This document shows, in pieces, positions 49,714 through 58,648 of a stretch of DNA of 64,000 bases; the stretch's first letter is position 1, and the number at the start of each line of letters is the position of its first letter. Under the pieces are notes generated by a model. The model had not been told where the DNA came from, ran no database searches, and saw only the letters and a program-made list of their open reading frames with translations. The stretch is from JAUJNH01 sp038253125. Lineage in GTDB: Bacteria > Actinomycetota > Acidimicrobiia > Acidimicrobiales > JAUJNH01. The position numbers were made by a program, and so were the translations under genes. The DNA is taken from positions 1 through 64,000 of the forward strand of contig JBBSHM010000002.1 of the NCBI GenBank assembly GCA_038253125.1. Reading direction: 5' to 3'.

Positions 49714-51002
49714 TGGCCGGGCCCCTTCCCCGCCACCTCCTGCCGGACACCGCGACGGTGGGCGTCGACGGACGGTGCTCGATCGGAGGGTGCGACCTGC
49801 TCGACCTGGCCTCCCGGTTCGGCACCCCTCTGTTCGTCTACGACGAGGCCCAGCTGAGGGCCCGCTGCCGGGAGGCGGTGGGCGCGTGGGGTGACGGTGT
49901 CGCCTATGCCACGAAGGCGTTCCTCTGCGTGGCCATGGCCCGCCTGGCGGTCGACGAGGCGATGCACCTCGACGTGTCGACCGGCGGCGAGCTGCACGTC
50001 GCATTGGCCGCCGGCGTGGTGCCCGAGCGCTTGGTGCTACACGGCAACAACAAGTCCGAGGCCGAGCTGGCGGCGGCGCTGTCGCTGGGCGTGGGGCGGA
50101 TCGTGGTCGACTCCTTCGACGAGATCGACCGCATCCAGCGCCTGGCACCCGCCGCCGGCGCCAAGCCCCGTGTGCTGGTGCGCATCACGCCTGGCATCGA
50201 GGCCCACACCCATGAGTTCGTGCGCACCGGCCAGGACGACTCGAAGTTCGGCTTCACCGTGGCGACCGGGCTGGCGGCCGAGGCGGTGGGTCGCCTGCGT
50301 CGCCTCGAGCAGGCCGGGATCGTCGAGCTGGTGGGCCTCCACGCCCACATCGGGTCGAACGTCTTCAGCCTTGGCTCCTTCGAGCAGGCGGCCGAGGTGC
50401 TGGCCGGCATGGCGGCCCGACTGGGCCTGCCAGAGCTAGTGGTGGGCGGCGGCCTCGGTGTCCCGTACGTGGGGGGCGAGGAGGCCCCGAGCATCGCCTC
50501 GTGGGCCAAGGTCACCCGCGCCGCCCTGGTGGCCGGCGGTCTCGACCCTGCGGTGCGGGTGACCGCCGAGCCCGGCCGCTCCCTGGTGGCCGCCGCCGCC
50601 GTCACCCTCTACACGGTGGGAACCATCAAGGCCCTGTCCGGCATCCGCACCTACGTGGCGGTGGACGGCGGCATGAGCGACAACCCCCGCCCCGTCCTGT
50701 ACGGCAGCGGCTATGAACCGTTCCTGCCCCGCGCCACCGGAGCCGACCGCCCCCTGGGCGTGCGGATAGTCGGCAAGCACTGCGAGTCAGGCGACGTGCT
50801 GGTGGCCAACGGCTTCGTACCTGATGATCTCGCCGTAGGCGACGTGCTGGCCACGCCGGTCACCGGCGCCTACGGCCACTCGATGGCCAGCACCTACAAC
50901 AAGGTCCCCCGTCCCCCTGTGGTCTTCGTCGGCGACGGCTCCGCCCGCTTGGTCGTCCGCCGAGAGACCCTCGACGACCTCCTGGCCCAGGACCTCGGCT
51001 AA
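49713..51002 (+). CDS. lysA: Diaminopimelate decarboxylase
   Basis: 429 residues from ATG 49713 (TGATG overlap). PLP lysine Lys68 in YATKAFLCVAM, HAHIGSNVFSLGSF, GGGLGVPY, GRSLVAAAAVTLYTVG, and the dimer-partner Cys in HCESGDVL. Last step of lysine biosynthesis from meso-diaminopimelate. Start of the aspartate-family amino acid cluster with hom and thrC. Confidence 0.95.
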   Translation: MAGPLPRHLLPDTATVGVDGRCSIGGCDLLDLASRFGTPLFVYDEAQLRARCREAVGAWGDGVAYATKAFLCVAMARLAVDEAMHLDVSTGGELHVALAAGVVPERLVLHGNNKSEAELAAALSLGVGRIVVDSFDEIDRIQRLAPAAGAKPRVLVRITPGIEAHTHEFVRTGQDDSKFGFTVATGLAAEAVGRLRRLEQAGIVELVGLHAHIGSNVFSLGSFEQAAEVLAGMAARLGLPELVVGGGLGVPYVGGEEAPSIASWAKVTRAALVAGGLDPAVRVTAEPGRSLVAAAAVTLYTVGTIKALSGIRTYVAVDGGMSDNPRPVLYGSGYEPFLPRATGADRPLGVRIVGKHCESGDVLVANGFVPDDLAVGDVLATPVTGAYGHSMASTYNKVPRPPVVFVGDGSARLVVRRETLDDLLAQDLG

Positions 51003-51030
51003 CCGGTGATGCTCACTACCCTCGGATGCC

Positions 51031-52329
51031 GTGACCACCGATGCCCCCCTCAGCGCGCCGGTGCGGGTGGGGCTGCTCGGCTGCGGCAACGTCGGTGCCG
51101 CCTTGGCCGCCCTCCTGGCCGAGCAGGGAGGCGGCCTCTTCGCCCGCACCGGGCTCAGCCTGGAGCTGACGTGGGTCGCCGTGCGCAACACCGCCAAGAA
51201 CCACGGCCCGGATGTCCCGGAGCACCTGCTCACTAACGACGCCGCCGCGGTGGTGGTGGCCGACGACGTCGATGTGGTCGTCGAGCTCATCGGGGGCATC
51301 GAGCCGGCGCGCTCGCTGATCCTCGACGCCCTGAAGGCCGGCAAGCCGGTGGTCACCGCCAACAAGGAGCTGGTCGCCGACCTCGGTGAGGAGCTTTTCC
51401 AGGCCGCCGCCGCCGCCGGGGTCGACCTGCTGTTCGAGGCGGCGGTGGCTGGTGGGATCCCCATCGTCCGGCCGCTGCGTGAGTCCCTGGCCGGTGAGCG
51501 GCTGACACGGGTAATGGGGATCGTGAACGGCACCACCAACTACATCCTCACCAAGATGGAAGCGGGCGAGGGCTACGCCGAGGCGTTGTCCGAGGCCCAG
51601 TCGTTAGGTTTCGCCGAGCGGGATCCGACAGCGGACGTGGAGGGGTTCGACGCCTCGGCCAAGGCGGCGATCATCGCCACCATCGCCTTTGGCCACAAGG
51701 TCGTTGCCGGAGACGTGGCCCGTGAGGGCATCAGCAGCCTCACCTCGGCCGACTTCGCCTTTGCCCGCCGGATGGGCTTCGTCATCAAGCTGCTGGCCGT
51801 CGCCGAGCGCCACGAGGACGGGTCGGTGTCGGCCCGGGTCCACCCTTCGCTGGTGCCGGTGGGCCACCCGCTCGCCAGCGTGCGTGACAGCTTCAACGCC
51901 GTGTTCGTCGAGGGCGAGGCCGTCGGCGAGCTGATGTTCTTCGGGCGAGGCGCAGGTGGCAAGCCGACAGCCAGTGCCGTGCTGGGTGACCTCCTCGACG
52001 CTGCCCACTCCCTGCGGGGCGGAGCCCCCGGTCGCCTGCCCCAGCCCGACCGGGCTCGGATCCGCCCCTTCGAGGAGATGGCGTCGCCGTACTACGTCAG
52101 CCTGCTGGTGCGTGACCAGCCTGGTGTGCTCTCCACCGTTGCCGGCGTCTTCGGTGCCCACCGGGTCAGCATCCGCTCGATGGAGCAGGAGGGTGCGCCG
52201 GGGGGCGACGCCCGCATCGACTTCATCACCCACACCGCCACCGAGCGCGACGTGCAGGCCACCCTGGCCGAGCTGCGTGAGCTCGATGTCGTCGACGCCA
52301 TCGGCGGGCTGATCCGCGTGGTGGCCTGA
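51031..52329 (+). CDS. hom: Homoserine dehydrogenase
   Basis: 432 residues from GTG 51031. NAD(P)-binding GLLGCGNVGAALAALL, VTANKELVADLG, catalytic area EAAVAGGIPIVRPLRESLAG and GIVNGTTNYILTKM, and a C-terminal ACT domain (VSLLVRDQPGVLSTVAGVFG) for threonine feedback. It reduces aspartate semialdehyde to homoserine. thrC starts 2 bp after its stop. Confidence 0.95.
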   Translation: MTTDAPLSAPVRVGLLGCGNVGAALAALLAEQGGGLFARTGLSLELTWVAVRNTAKNHGPDVPEHLLTNDAAAVVVADDVDVVVELIGGIEPARSLILDALKAGKPVVTANKELVADLGEELFQAAAAAGVDLLFEAAVAGGIPIVRPLRESLAGERLTRVMGIVNGTTNYILTKMEAGEGYAEALSEAQSLGFAERDPTADVEGFDASAKAAIIATIAFGHKVVAGDVAREGISSLTSADFAFARRMGFVIKLLAVAERHEDGSVSARVHPSLVPVGHPLASVRDSFNAVFVEGEAVGELMFFGRGAGGKPTASAVLGDLLDAAHSLRGGAPGRLPQPDRARIRPFEEMASPYYVSLLVRDQPGVLSTVAGVFGAHRVSIRSMEQEGAPGGDARIDFITHTATERDVQATLAELRELDVVDAIGGLIRVVA

Positions 52330-52331
52330 TC

Positions 52332-53378
52332 GTGGCGGCGCCGGGCTGGCGGGGCCTCATCGAGGAGTACCGCGAGTTCCTTCCGGTCACCCCGACGACC
52401 CCGGTGATCACCCTACTGGAGGGCGCCACTCCGCTGTTGCACGCCGACCGCCTGTCCGAGCGCGTGGGGGCCGACGTCTGGCTCAAGTACGAGGGCGCCA
52501 ACCCGACCGGTTCGTTCAAGGACCGGGGCATGACCCTGGCGATCACCAAGGCGGCCGAGGACGGCGCCAAGGCGGTGGTCTGCGCCAGCACCGGAAACAC
52601 CAGTGCGTCGGCCGCCGCCTACGCCGCCCGGGCCGGGCTGACCTGCGCCGTGCTCATCCCCGACGGCTACATCGCCCTCGGCAAGCTGACCCAGGCCCTC
52701 GTCCACGGTGCCCGGGTCCTTCAGATCCGTGGCAACTTCGACCGGGCGCTGGCCATCGTGCGCGAGCTGGGCGAGCACGCCCCCCTCACCATCGTTAACT
52801 CGGTGAACGCCTTCCGCATCGAAGGCCAGAAGACGGGCGCCTTTGAGATCGTCGATGTGCTGGGCGACGCCCCTGACGTCCACTGCATCCCGGTTGGCAA
52901 CGCCGGCAACATCACCGCCTACTGGAGGGGCTACCTCGAGTACCGGGCGGCGGGCCTGGCCACCAGGCTGCCCCGGATGCTCGGCTTCCAGGCGGCCGGG
53001 GCGGCTCCGATCGTCGCTGGTCACCCGATAGAGGAGCCGGAGACTGTGGCGACGGCCATACGGATCGGCAACCCGGCCAGCTGGTACGGGGCGACGGCAG
53101 CGGCGAGTGAGTCGGGCGGTTCGATCACCGCGGTGACCGACGAGGAGATCCTGGCCGCCTACCGCTTCCTCGCCGCCGAGGAGAGCGTCTACTGCGAACC
53201 GGCCTCGGCCGCCTCGGTGGCCGGGCTGCTGAAGGTGGGTGTGGAGCCCGGCGCCAGCGTGGTGTGCGTGCTAACCGGCAACGGCCTGAAGGACCCGGAC
53301 ACAGCCGTCGGCCAGATCAGCCCGCCGGCGTCCATCGCCGCCGACTACGGCGCCATCGTCGAACAGCTGGGGTTGTAG
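52332..53378 (+). CDS. thrC: Threonine synthase
   Basis: 348 residues from GTG 52332. PLP lysine Lys63 in NPTGSFKDRGMTLAI; phosphate loop region NAGNITAYWRGYLEY; CASTGNTSASAAAYAARAG. Converts O-phosphohomoserine to threonine. Homoserine kinase (thrB), which supplies the substrate and follows thrC in mycobacteria, is not present here, so it must be encoded elsewhere. Confidence 0.95.
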   Translation: MAAPGWRGLIEEYREFLPVTPTTPVITLLEGATPLLHADRLSERVGADVWLKYEGANPTGSFKDRGMTLAITKAAEDGAKAVVCASTGNTSASAAAYAARAGLTCAVLIPDGYIALGKLTQALVHGARVLQIRGNFDRALAIVRELGEHAPLTIVNSVNAFRIEGQKTGAFEIVDVLGDAPDVHCIPVGNAGNITAYWRGYLEYRAAGLATRLPRMLGFQAAGAAPIVAGHPIEEPETVATAIRIGNPASWYGATAAASESGGSITAVTDEEILAAYRFLAAEESVYCEPASAASVAGLLKVGVEPGASVVCVLTGNGLKDPDTAVGQISPPASIAADYGAIVEQLGL

Positions 53379-53608
53379 CCGCCACCTTCCGTTGTCGTTG
53401 CTCGGGGTGAGGCACTACGGTTCGGCTCGGTTCCTCCGGTGCGGGCTGGCCTCGGCAACGGGTCCGGCCCGCCTGTCGTCGACCAAGCCCCATCTCCGCT
53501 TGTGCAGCGATGAGCACCGGCCTGCCGCCGTCCGCCCGGGCGGCCCCTGAGCCCCCGCCAACAGATCAGCCGAACAAACCGATCAGCCGACGTGCAAGGA
53601 AGGTGACG
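53379..53608. other. Intergenic region and rho leader
   Basis: About 230 bp between thrC and the chosen rho start. No thrB sequence remains. An in-frame ATG at 53510 would extend Rho by 33 Pro-rich residues. No clear terminator is seen. Confidence 0.4.
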
Positions 53609-55576
53609 ATGAGCGGAGCGCCGCAGCTCGAACGCTCGGTCCTCGAGGGCAAGGAGCGAGACGAGCTCCTGGCCATCGCCGTAGCCCTGGGCCAGAAGGC
53701 CGGGGCCCGGGCGAAGAAGAGCGACCTCGTCGACGTCATCCTGCGGGCTACCGGCGTCGACGCCGACCCGTCTGCCGTCAGCGCCTCGGACACCAAGCCG
53801 CGGCGCTCACCCCGCAAACGAGCAACGGGGGCGTTGCCCGAACCCGCGGCCGGTGACACCGCAGAGCCGCCCCGGGGTCGAGACGAAGAGGCCGAAGGAT
53901 CCCCTGCGTCGCTCCCGATGCCCGTCGATGGCGCCGGGCCACACGGGTCAGAGCGCGCCGCCGAGCAGGCGCCGGCGGCTTCGGAGGCGCAGCCCGACGA
54001 GGTGCAGCCCGACGAGGTGCAGCCTGGCCAGGCGCAGCCGGCTCAGGCCAAGCCGGGCGACGCTCAGCCCAGCCCGGCTCAGCCCGGTCAGATCCAGCCT
54101 GGTCAGGCTCAGCCCGCCTCCAGCCAACCATCGACTAGGACGTCAGCCGAACCCAGGCCCTACCAGCCCCGTGTGCCGCAACAGCCGCCGGGGCCTCCGG
54201 GCCCGGGGAACCACGCTTCGCCGCCGGCTCAGGCCCAGCAGGAACAGCACCGTCAGCAGGGTCAGCAGGGTCAGCAGGGTCAGCGCAACCAGGAGAGCCA
54301 GCCAGGTCCGCAGGGCGAGGCCGGGCCGGGCGGCGGGCCCGAGGGTGAGGTGCGCCGCAACCGACGCCGGCGTGGTCGTGATCGTCTGGGTCCGGGATAC
54401 GACCAGCAGGCCCAACAGGCCGATCAGGCGTTCTCGGGGGAGCCCGTGCCGTGCGACGGCCTACTCGACCTGCGGCCCGAGGGCTTCGGCTTCCTGCGCA
54501 CCGGCGGCTACCTGCCCGGCGCCGAAGACGTCTACGTCTCCATCAGCCAGGTGCGCAGGTTCGCCCTGCGGGCCGGGGACCGCATCGTCGGGGCCAGCCG
54601 CCCCGCCACCACCCAGGAGCGGTTCGGCGCCCTTCTGCGCATCGACGCCGTCGGCGAGCTGAACGCCGACCAGGCCCGCCGCCGCCCCCGCTTCGAGGAC
54701 CTCACACCGCTGTTCCCCGATGAGCAGCTGAAGCTGGAGATGAGCGACCCGGCCGATCCCGCCAACACCACCGGTCGGATCATCGACCTGCTGTCGCCCA
54801 TCGGCAAGGGCCAGCGCGGGATGATCGTCTCACCCCCCAAGGCCGGCAAGACCACCGTGATGAAGCATATCGCCACGGCAATCGCCGCCAACCACCCCGA
54901 GGTCGACCTGATCGTGCTGCTAGTCGACGAGCGGCCCGAGGAGGTGACCGACATGCGCCGCAGCGTGAAGGGCGAGGTGATCGGCTCCACCTTCGACCGG
55001 CCAGCCGAGGAGCACGCCCAGGTGGCCGAGCTGGTCATCCAGGTGGCCAAGCGGCGGGTCGAGCTGGGACGCGATGTCGTCATTATCCTGGACGGCATCA
55101 CCCGGCTGTCCCGGGCCTACAACCTGGCGGCGCCGGCCTCGGGCCGGATCATGTCGGGCGGCCTGGATTCGGCGGCCCTGTACCCGCCCAAGCGCTTCTT
55201 CGGCGCCGCCCGCAACGTCGAGGAGGGCGGCTCGCTCACCATCCTGGCCACGGCCCTGGTCGAGACCGGCTCGGCCATGGACACGGTCATCTTCGAGGAG
55301 TTCAAGGGCACCGGCAACATGGAGCTGCGCCTGGACCGGCGGCTGGCCGAGCGGCGCATGTACCCGGCGATCGATGTCACCGGATCGTCCACCCGCCATG
55401 AGGAGCTGCTGCTCACCAAGGACGAGCTGCACCTGGTGTGGCAGCTCCGGCGGGTGCTGGTCGCCCTCGGCCAGGAGAGCTCGGGACACAAGGGCTACGA
55501 GCTGCTCCTCGACCGGCTGAAGCACTCGCGCACGAACGCCGACTTCCTGGCCGATCTGGCCCGCACCCCGTCCTGA
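53609..55576 (+). CDS. rho: Transcription termination factor Rho with long insert
   Basis: 655 residues from ATG 53609, preceded by AAGGAAGG. N-terminal LERSVLEGKERDELLAIAVA and KSDLVDVIL, then a ~200-residue disordered insert rich in Pro/Gln (repeats of QPGQAQP, PDEVQ and QQGQ) and ending in basic RRNRRRRGRDR. The RNA-binding OB domain (GLLDLRPEGFGFLR) and ATPase follow with SPPKAGKTTVMK (Lys414), DERPEEVTDM and the Q/R-loop regions. Hexameric RNA-dependent helicase that ends transcription. Such inserts are known in actinobacterial Rho and add RNA affinity. Confidence 0.95.
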   Translation: MSGAPQLERSVLEGKERDELLAIAVALGQKAGARAKKSDLVDVILRATGVDADPSAVSASDTKPRRSPRKRATGALPEPAAGDTAEPPRGRDEEAEGSPASLPMPVDGAGPHGSERAAEQAPAASEAQPDEVQPDEVQPGQAQPAQAKPGDAQPSPAQPGQIQPGQAQPASSQPSTRTSAEPRPYQPRVPQQPPGPPGPGNHASPPAQAQQEQHRQQGQQGQQGQRNQESQPGPQGEAGPGGGPEGEVRRNRRRRGRDRLGPGYDQQAQQADQAFSGEPVPCDGLLDLRPEGFGFLRTGGYLPGAEDVYVSISQVRRFALRAGDRIVGASRPATTQERFGALLRIDAVGELNADQARRRPRFEDLTPLFPDEQLKLEMSDPADPANTTGRIIDLLSPIGKGQRGMIVSPPKAGKTTVMKHIATAIAANHPEVDLIVLLVDERPEEVTDMRRSVKGEVIGSTFDRPAEEHAQVAELVIQVAKRRVELGRDVVIILDGITRLSRAYNLAAPASGRIMSGGLDSAALYPPKRFFGAARNVEEGGSLTILATALVETGSAMDTVIFEEFKGTGNMELRLDRRLAERRMYPAIDVTGSSTRHEELLLTKDELHLVWQLRRVLVALGQESSGHKGYELLLDRLKHSRTNADFLADLARTPS

Positions 55577-55620
55577 GCTGGCGGGAACAGACGCCGTGGC
55601 CCTACCGTTGAAAGGCCCCT

Positions 55621-55827
55621 ATGAAGACTGACATCCACCCCAACTACGAATCGGCTCGCGTCGTGTGCTCCTGCGGGAACGTCTTCACGACCCGGTCCAC
55701 CAAGCCCGAGATGCGCATCGAGCTGTGCAACGAGTGCCACCCCTTCTACACCGGCAAGCAGAAGCTGGTGGACACCGGTGGTCGCGTCGAGCGGTTCGAG
55801 CGCCGCTACGGCCGCCGCAAGAAGTAG
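55621..55827 (+). CDS. rpmE: 50S ribosomal protein L31 (zinc form)
   Basis: 68 residues from ATG 55621 with GAAAGG upstream. Zinc ligands Cys16, Cys18, Cys36 and Cys39 (VVCSCGNVF, LCNECHPFYTGKQK). The zinc-bearing form of L31. Position after rho matches mycobacteria. Confidence 0.97.
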   Translation: MKTDIHPNYESARVVCSCGNVFTTRSTKPEMRIELCNECHPFYTGKQKLVDTGGRVERFERRYGRRKK

Positions 55828-55896
55828 CGCCACCCTCGCCGCCTCGAGCCGCTGAGCCACCCCTCGGGGAAGGCGGCCCGGGACGGCTGCCGCCCG

Positions 55897-56439
55897 ATGG
55901 CTCGCATCCTGCTCCTCTGCACCGCCAACCAGTGCCGCTCACCGATGGGCGAGGTGATCCTGCGCGCCCACCGCCCGGCGCTCGAGGTGCGGTCGGCCGG
56001 CCGCCTCCCGGGCGGGGTCGCTGCCAGCGCCACCGCCGTGGAGGTGCTGGCCGAACGGGGCCTGGATCTGTCCAAGCACGTCAGCCAGACGGCGACGGCC
56101 GAGCTGGTGGCCGGCAGTGACCTGATCGTGGCCATGGCCCGCGAGCACGCCCGTGACGCCGTGCTGCTGCGACCGGAGGCCCGGAACCGCACGTTCACCT
56201 TGAAGGGCCTCGTCCGCCGGGGCGAGCAGGTCGGCTCCCGGAACGCTGCCCAGCCGCTGGAAGCCTGGCTGACCGAGGCCGTCGCCGGCCGGACGACCGC
56301 CGACCTGCTGGGCTCGACGGCGGCCGACGAGGTGGACGACCCGATCGGTCAGAGCGCGGACCGCTACCGGGCCTGCGCGGACGAGCTGGACGACCTGCTG
56401 GGCCGCCTGGCCGCCGTCGCCTTCCCCGGCACCGCGTGA
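55897..56439 (+). CDS. Low molecular weight protein tyrosine phosphatase
   Basis: 180 residues from ATG 55897. P-loop CTANQCRS with Cys8 and Arg14 at the N-terminus; SAGRLPGGVAAS; the late acid loop DEVDDPIG contributes the general acid. Arsenate reductase/LMW-PTP fold. In the cytoplasm it would dephosphorylate protein tyrosines or a related substrate. Not part of the mycobacterial rpmE-prfA order, so an insertion here. Confidence 0.9.
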   Translation: MARILLLCTANQCRSPMGEVILRAHRPALEVRSAGRLPGGVAASATAVEVLAERGLDLSKHVSQTATAELVAGSDLIVAMAREHARDAVLLRPEARNRTFTLKGLVRRGEQVGSRNAAQPLEAWLTEAVAGRTTADLLGSTAADEVDDPIGQSADRYRACADELDDLLGRLAAVAFPGTA

Positions 56440-56468
56440 CGTCCCCCGCCGCCACCGCCCACCCCTCG

Positions 56469-56516
56469 TTCTGTCGGGAGAAGTGGTGCGCCGGGCGACA
56501 GCTACTCCCGACAGAA
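56469..56516. repeat. 48-bp hairpin element, copy 3
   Basis: TTCTGTCGGGAG at 56469-56480 is the exact complement of CTCCCGACAGAA at 56505-56516. Total length is again 48 bp. This copy lies between two genes in the same direction, 12 bp before the next start codon, so a simple terminator role is less obvious here. Confidence 0.85.
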
Positions 56517-56527
56517 GCGGGGTTGTC

Positions 56528-57568
56528 GTGAGCCTGATGGAGGCCAAGGCGGTCGGCGTGGCCCGCTCCCAGGGAGCCGTGCCGGTGGGCGAGCCCCAGC
56601 CGCTGCTGGGTGGGGCGGCCACGATGGCCGAGGGCGGCGGGGCGTGGGTGCTGGTCCAACGCGAACCCGAGCGGGCGCTGGGGGCGGCGCTGGCCTGGTC
56701 GCTGCGCCACGGCGCCACGTCGATCACCTGTGTGATCGACACCGGTCCCGACGGCCGTCCACAGCTGGGCGCCGCCGCCCTGGTGGCGGCCAAGGCGGCG
56801 GCTCTGGCCGGCCCCCGCTGCGGCACTTGCGGTCCGTTGCGACCCGTGACCGTCCTGGCGCTGACCCGCTCTGCGGTCGAGGCCGTGGCCCCGGCCGAGC
56901 TGCCCACGGGCCAGCCCACCGCCCCCTCCGCGTCGGCCGCCCTGCGCCTCAACGACGCCGCCGCCGCCCGGGTCGACGTGGTCGCCTACCCGAACGGCGG
57001 CCTGGCCTTCGAGGTGCTCGGGCTGGAGGTGGCCCGGGTGGCGCCCGACGGCTCACTCCTCGTCGGCGCCGGCAAGCACGACCGTGACGCCACCAACGAG
57101 CTGTACGCCGGCGAGCCCACCAGGGAGGCGCTGGTGCGGGCCGCCGAGGTGCTCCGCCAGGAACGGCAGGCCGGCGCCCAGCCCGGGCCGCCCAACCTCC
57201 TGCAGCGTGAGCGGTGGCTGCGCCACGCCCTGGTGGCCGACCCTTCGCCGCTCGCCTCCTCGCAGGTCGACGGGCCGCTTGTGGCCGTGGCCGATCCCGC
57301 TCCTCCCGTCGACCTGCGCCGGGCGCGCCCGGCGGCCGCCACCGCCGATGGCGGCCGGGTGCTGGTGGTGTGCTCGGCCGGCGTGGACCTCGACCTGGTG
57401 CCCACCGCGGCGTGGATGCGAGCCTTCGCCGCCCCCTCCGCTGAGCGCGTCGTGCTGGTCGTCCCCCACGGCTGCGATCAACCCATCCAGAGGGACATGA
57501 CGTCGTTCCTGCCGGTGCCGGCCCAGGTCATCGCCGTGACGCCCCCGTGGGAGGATGCACACCGGTGA
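56528..57568 (+). CDS. Conserved-looking protein of unknown function
   Basis: 346 residues from GTG 56528 (ATG 56537 is an alternative). Alternating alpha/beta pattern: AWVLVQREPERALGAALAWS, TSITCVIDTGPDG, PVTVLALTRSAVEAVAP, then VDVVAYPNGGLAFEVLGLEVA and a final GGRVLVVCSAGVDLDLVPTA. GPRCGTCGPL holds two close cysteines. No family recognised and no membrane segment. It overlaps prfA by one base, so it is probably translated with release factor 1. Confidence 0.65.
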   Translation: MSLMEAKAVGVARSQGAVPVGEPQPLLGGAATMAEGGGAWVLVQREPERALGAALAWSLRHGATSITCVIDTGPDGRPQLGAAALVAAKAAALAGPRCGTCGPLRPVTVLALTRSAVEAVAPAELPTGQPTAPSASAALRLNDAAAARVDVVAYPNGGLAFEVLGLEVARVAPDGSLLVGAGKHDRDATNELYAGEPTREALVRAAEVLRQERQAGAQPGPPNLLQRERWLRHALVADPSPLASSQVDGPLVAVADPAPPVDLRRARPAAATADGGRVLVVCSAGVDLDLVPTAAWMRAFAAPSAERVVLVVPHGCDQPIQRDMTSFLPVPAQVIAVTPPWEDAHR

Positions 57569-58635
57569 TGGACGACGCGCTGGCGGCGCTGGTGGACGAC
57601 TACGAGCAGACGTTGGACCGCATGGGCGACCCGGCGGTGCTGTCGGACCAGCGGGAGCTGCAGCGGGTGGGCCGGCGGGTGAAGCAGCTGGAGCCGGTGG
57701 TCGAGGCGGCCCGCCGCCTCCTCGCCGCCCGGCAGGACCGGGCCGCCGCCCACGACCTGCTGGTGGGCGCCGAGGGCGATGACCGCGCCTCGGTCCAGGC
57801 CGAGCTGGCCGGCTCGGAGGAGCTGATCGCCGAGCTGGAGGAGCAGATGAACATCCTGCTGCTGCCCCGGGACCCGAACGAGGACCGCAACGTCCTGATC
57901 GAGATCCGGGGCGCCGAGGGCGGCGAGGAGGCGAACCTGTGGGCCCGTGACCTCTACGGGATGTACAGCCGCTTCGCCGAGCGTCGGGGGTGGAAGCAGG
58001 AGGTGCTGTCGCTGTCGGAGTCAGACATGGGCGGCGTAGGCGAGGTCACCTTCAAGCTGGCCGGTGACGGCGCCTGGGCCCGCATGAAGCACGAGGCCGG
58101 CCCGCACCGGGTGCAGAGGGTGCCCGTCACCGAGAGCCAGGGCCGCATACACACCAGCTCGGCCACCGTCACCGCCCTGCCCGAGGCCGAGGAGGTGGAC
58201 GTGCACCTGGAGGACAAGGACCTCAAGTTCGACGTGTACCGGTCGTCGGGGCCCGGCGGCCAGAGCGTCAACACCACCGACTCGGCCGTGCGCATCACCC
58301 ACCTGCCGACCGGGCTGGTGGTGTCCATGCAGGACCAGAAGAGCCAGCTCCAGAACAAGGCCAAGGGGCTGCTGGTCCTGCGCAGCCGGCTGCTGAAGCT
58401 GCAGCAGGACGAGCAGTCCGCCGAGTCGTCGGCCACCCGCCGGTCACAGGTGGGCGGCGGCGGCCGGGGCGAGAAGATCCGCACCTACAACTACAAGGAG
58501 AACCGGGTCACCGATCACCGCATCGGGCTCACCACATACACCCTGAGCAAGGTGCTGGAGGGCGACCTGGACGAGATCAGCGATGCCCTGGCGGCCGACG
58601 AGCGGGCCCGGCTCCTCGGTGCCGCCGGGGCCTGA
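57568..58635 (+). CDS. prfA: Peptide chain release factor 1
   Basis: 355 residues from ATG 57568. The GGQ motif at 230-232 (SSGPGGQSVNT) cleaves peptidyl-tRNA; the codon recognition motif is PVT in QRVPVTESQGRIHTSSATV, marking RF1 (UAA/UAG). Methylated on Gln232 by PrmC, encoded directly downstream. TGATG overlap with the upstream unknown gene. Confidence 0.96.
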   Translation: MDDALAALVDDYEQTLDRMGDPAVLSDQRELQRVGRRVKQLEPVVEAARRLLAARQDRAAAHDLLVGAEGDDRASVQAELAGSEELIAELEEQMNILLLPRDPNEDRNVLIEIRGAEGGEEANLWARDLYGMYSRFAERRGWKQEVLSLSESDMGGVGEVTFKLAGDGAWARMKHEAGPHRVQRVPVTESQGRIHTSSATVTALPEAEEVDVHLEDKDLKFDVYRSSGPGGQSVNTTDSAVRITHLPTGLVVSMQDQKSQLQNKAKGLLVLRSRLLKLQQDEQSAESSATRRSQVGGGGRGEKIRTYNYKENRVTDHRIGLTTYTLSKVLEGDLDEISDALAADERARLLGAAGA

Positions 58636-58648
58636 GGCCAGTCCGGCG

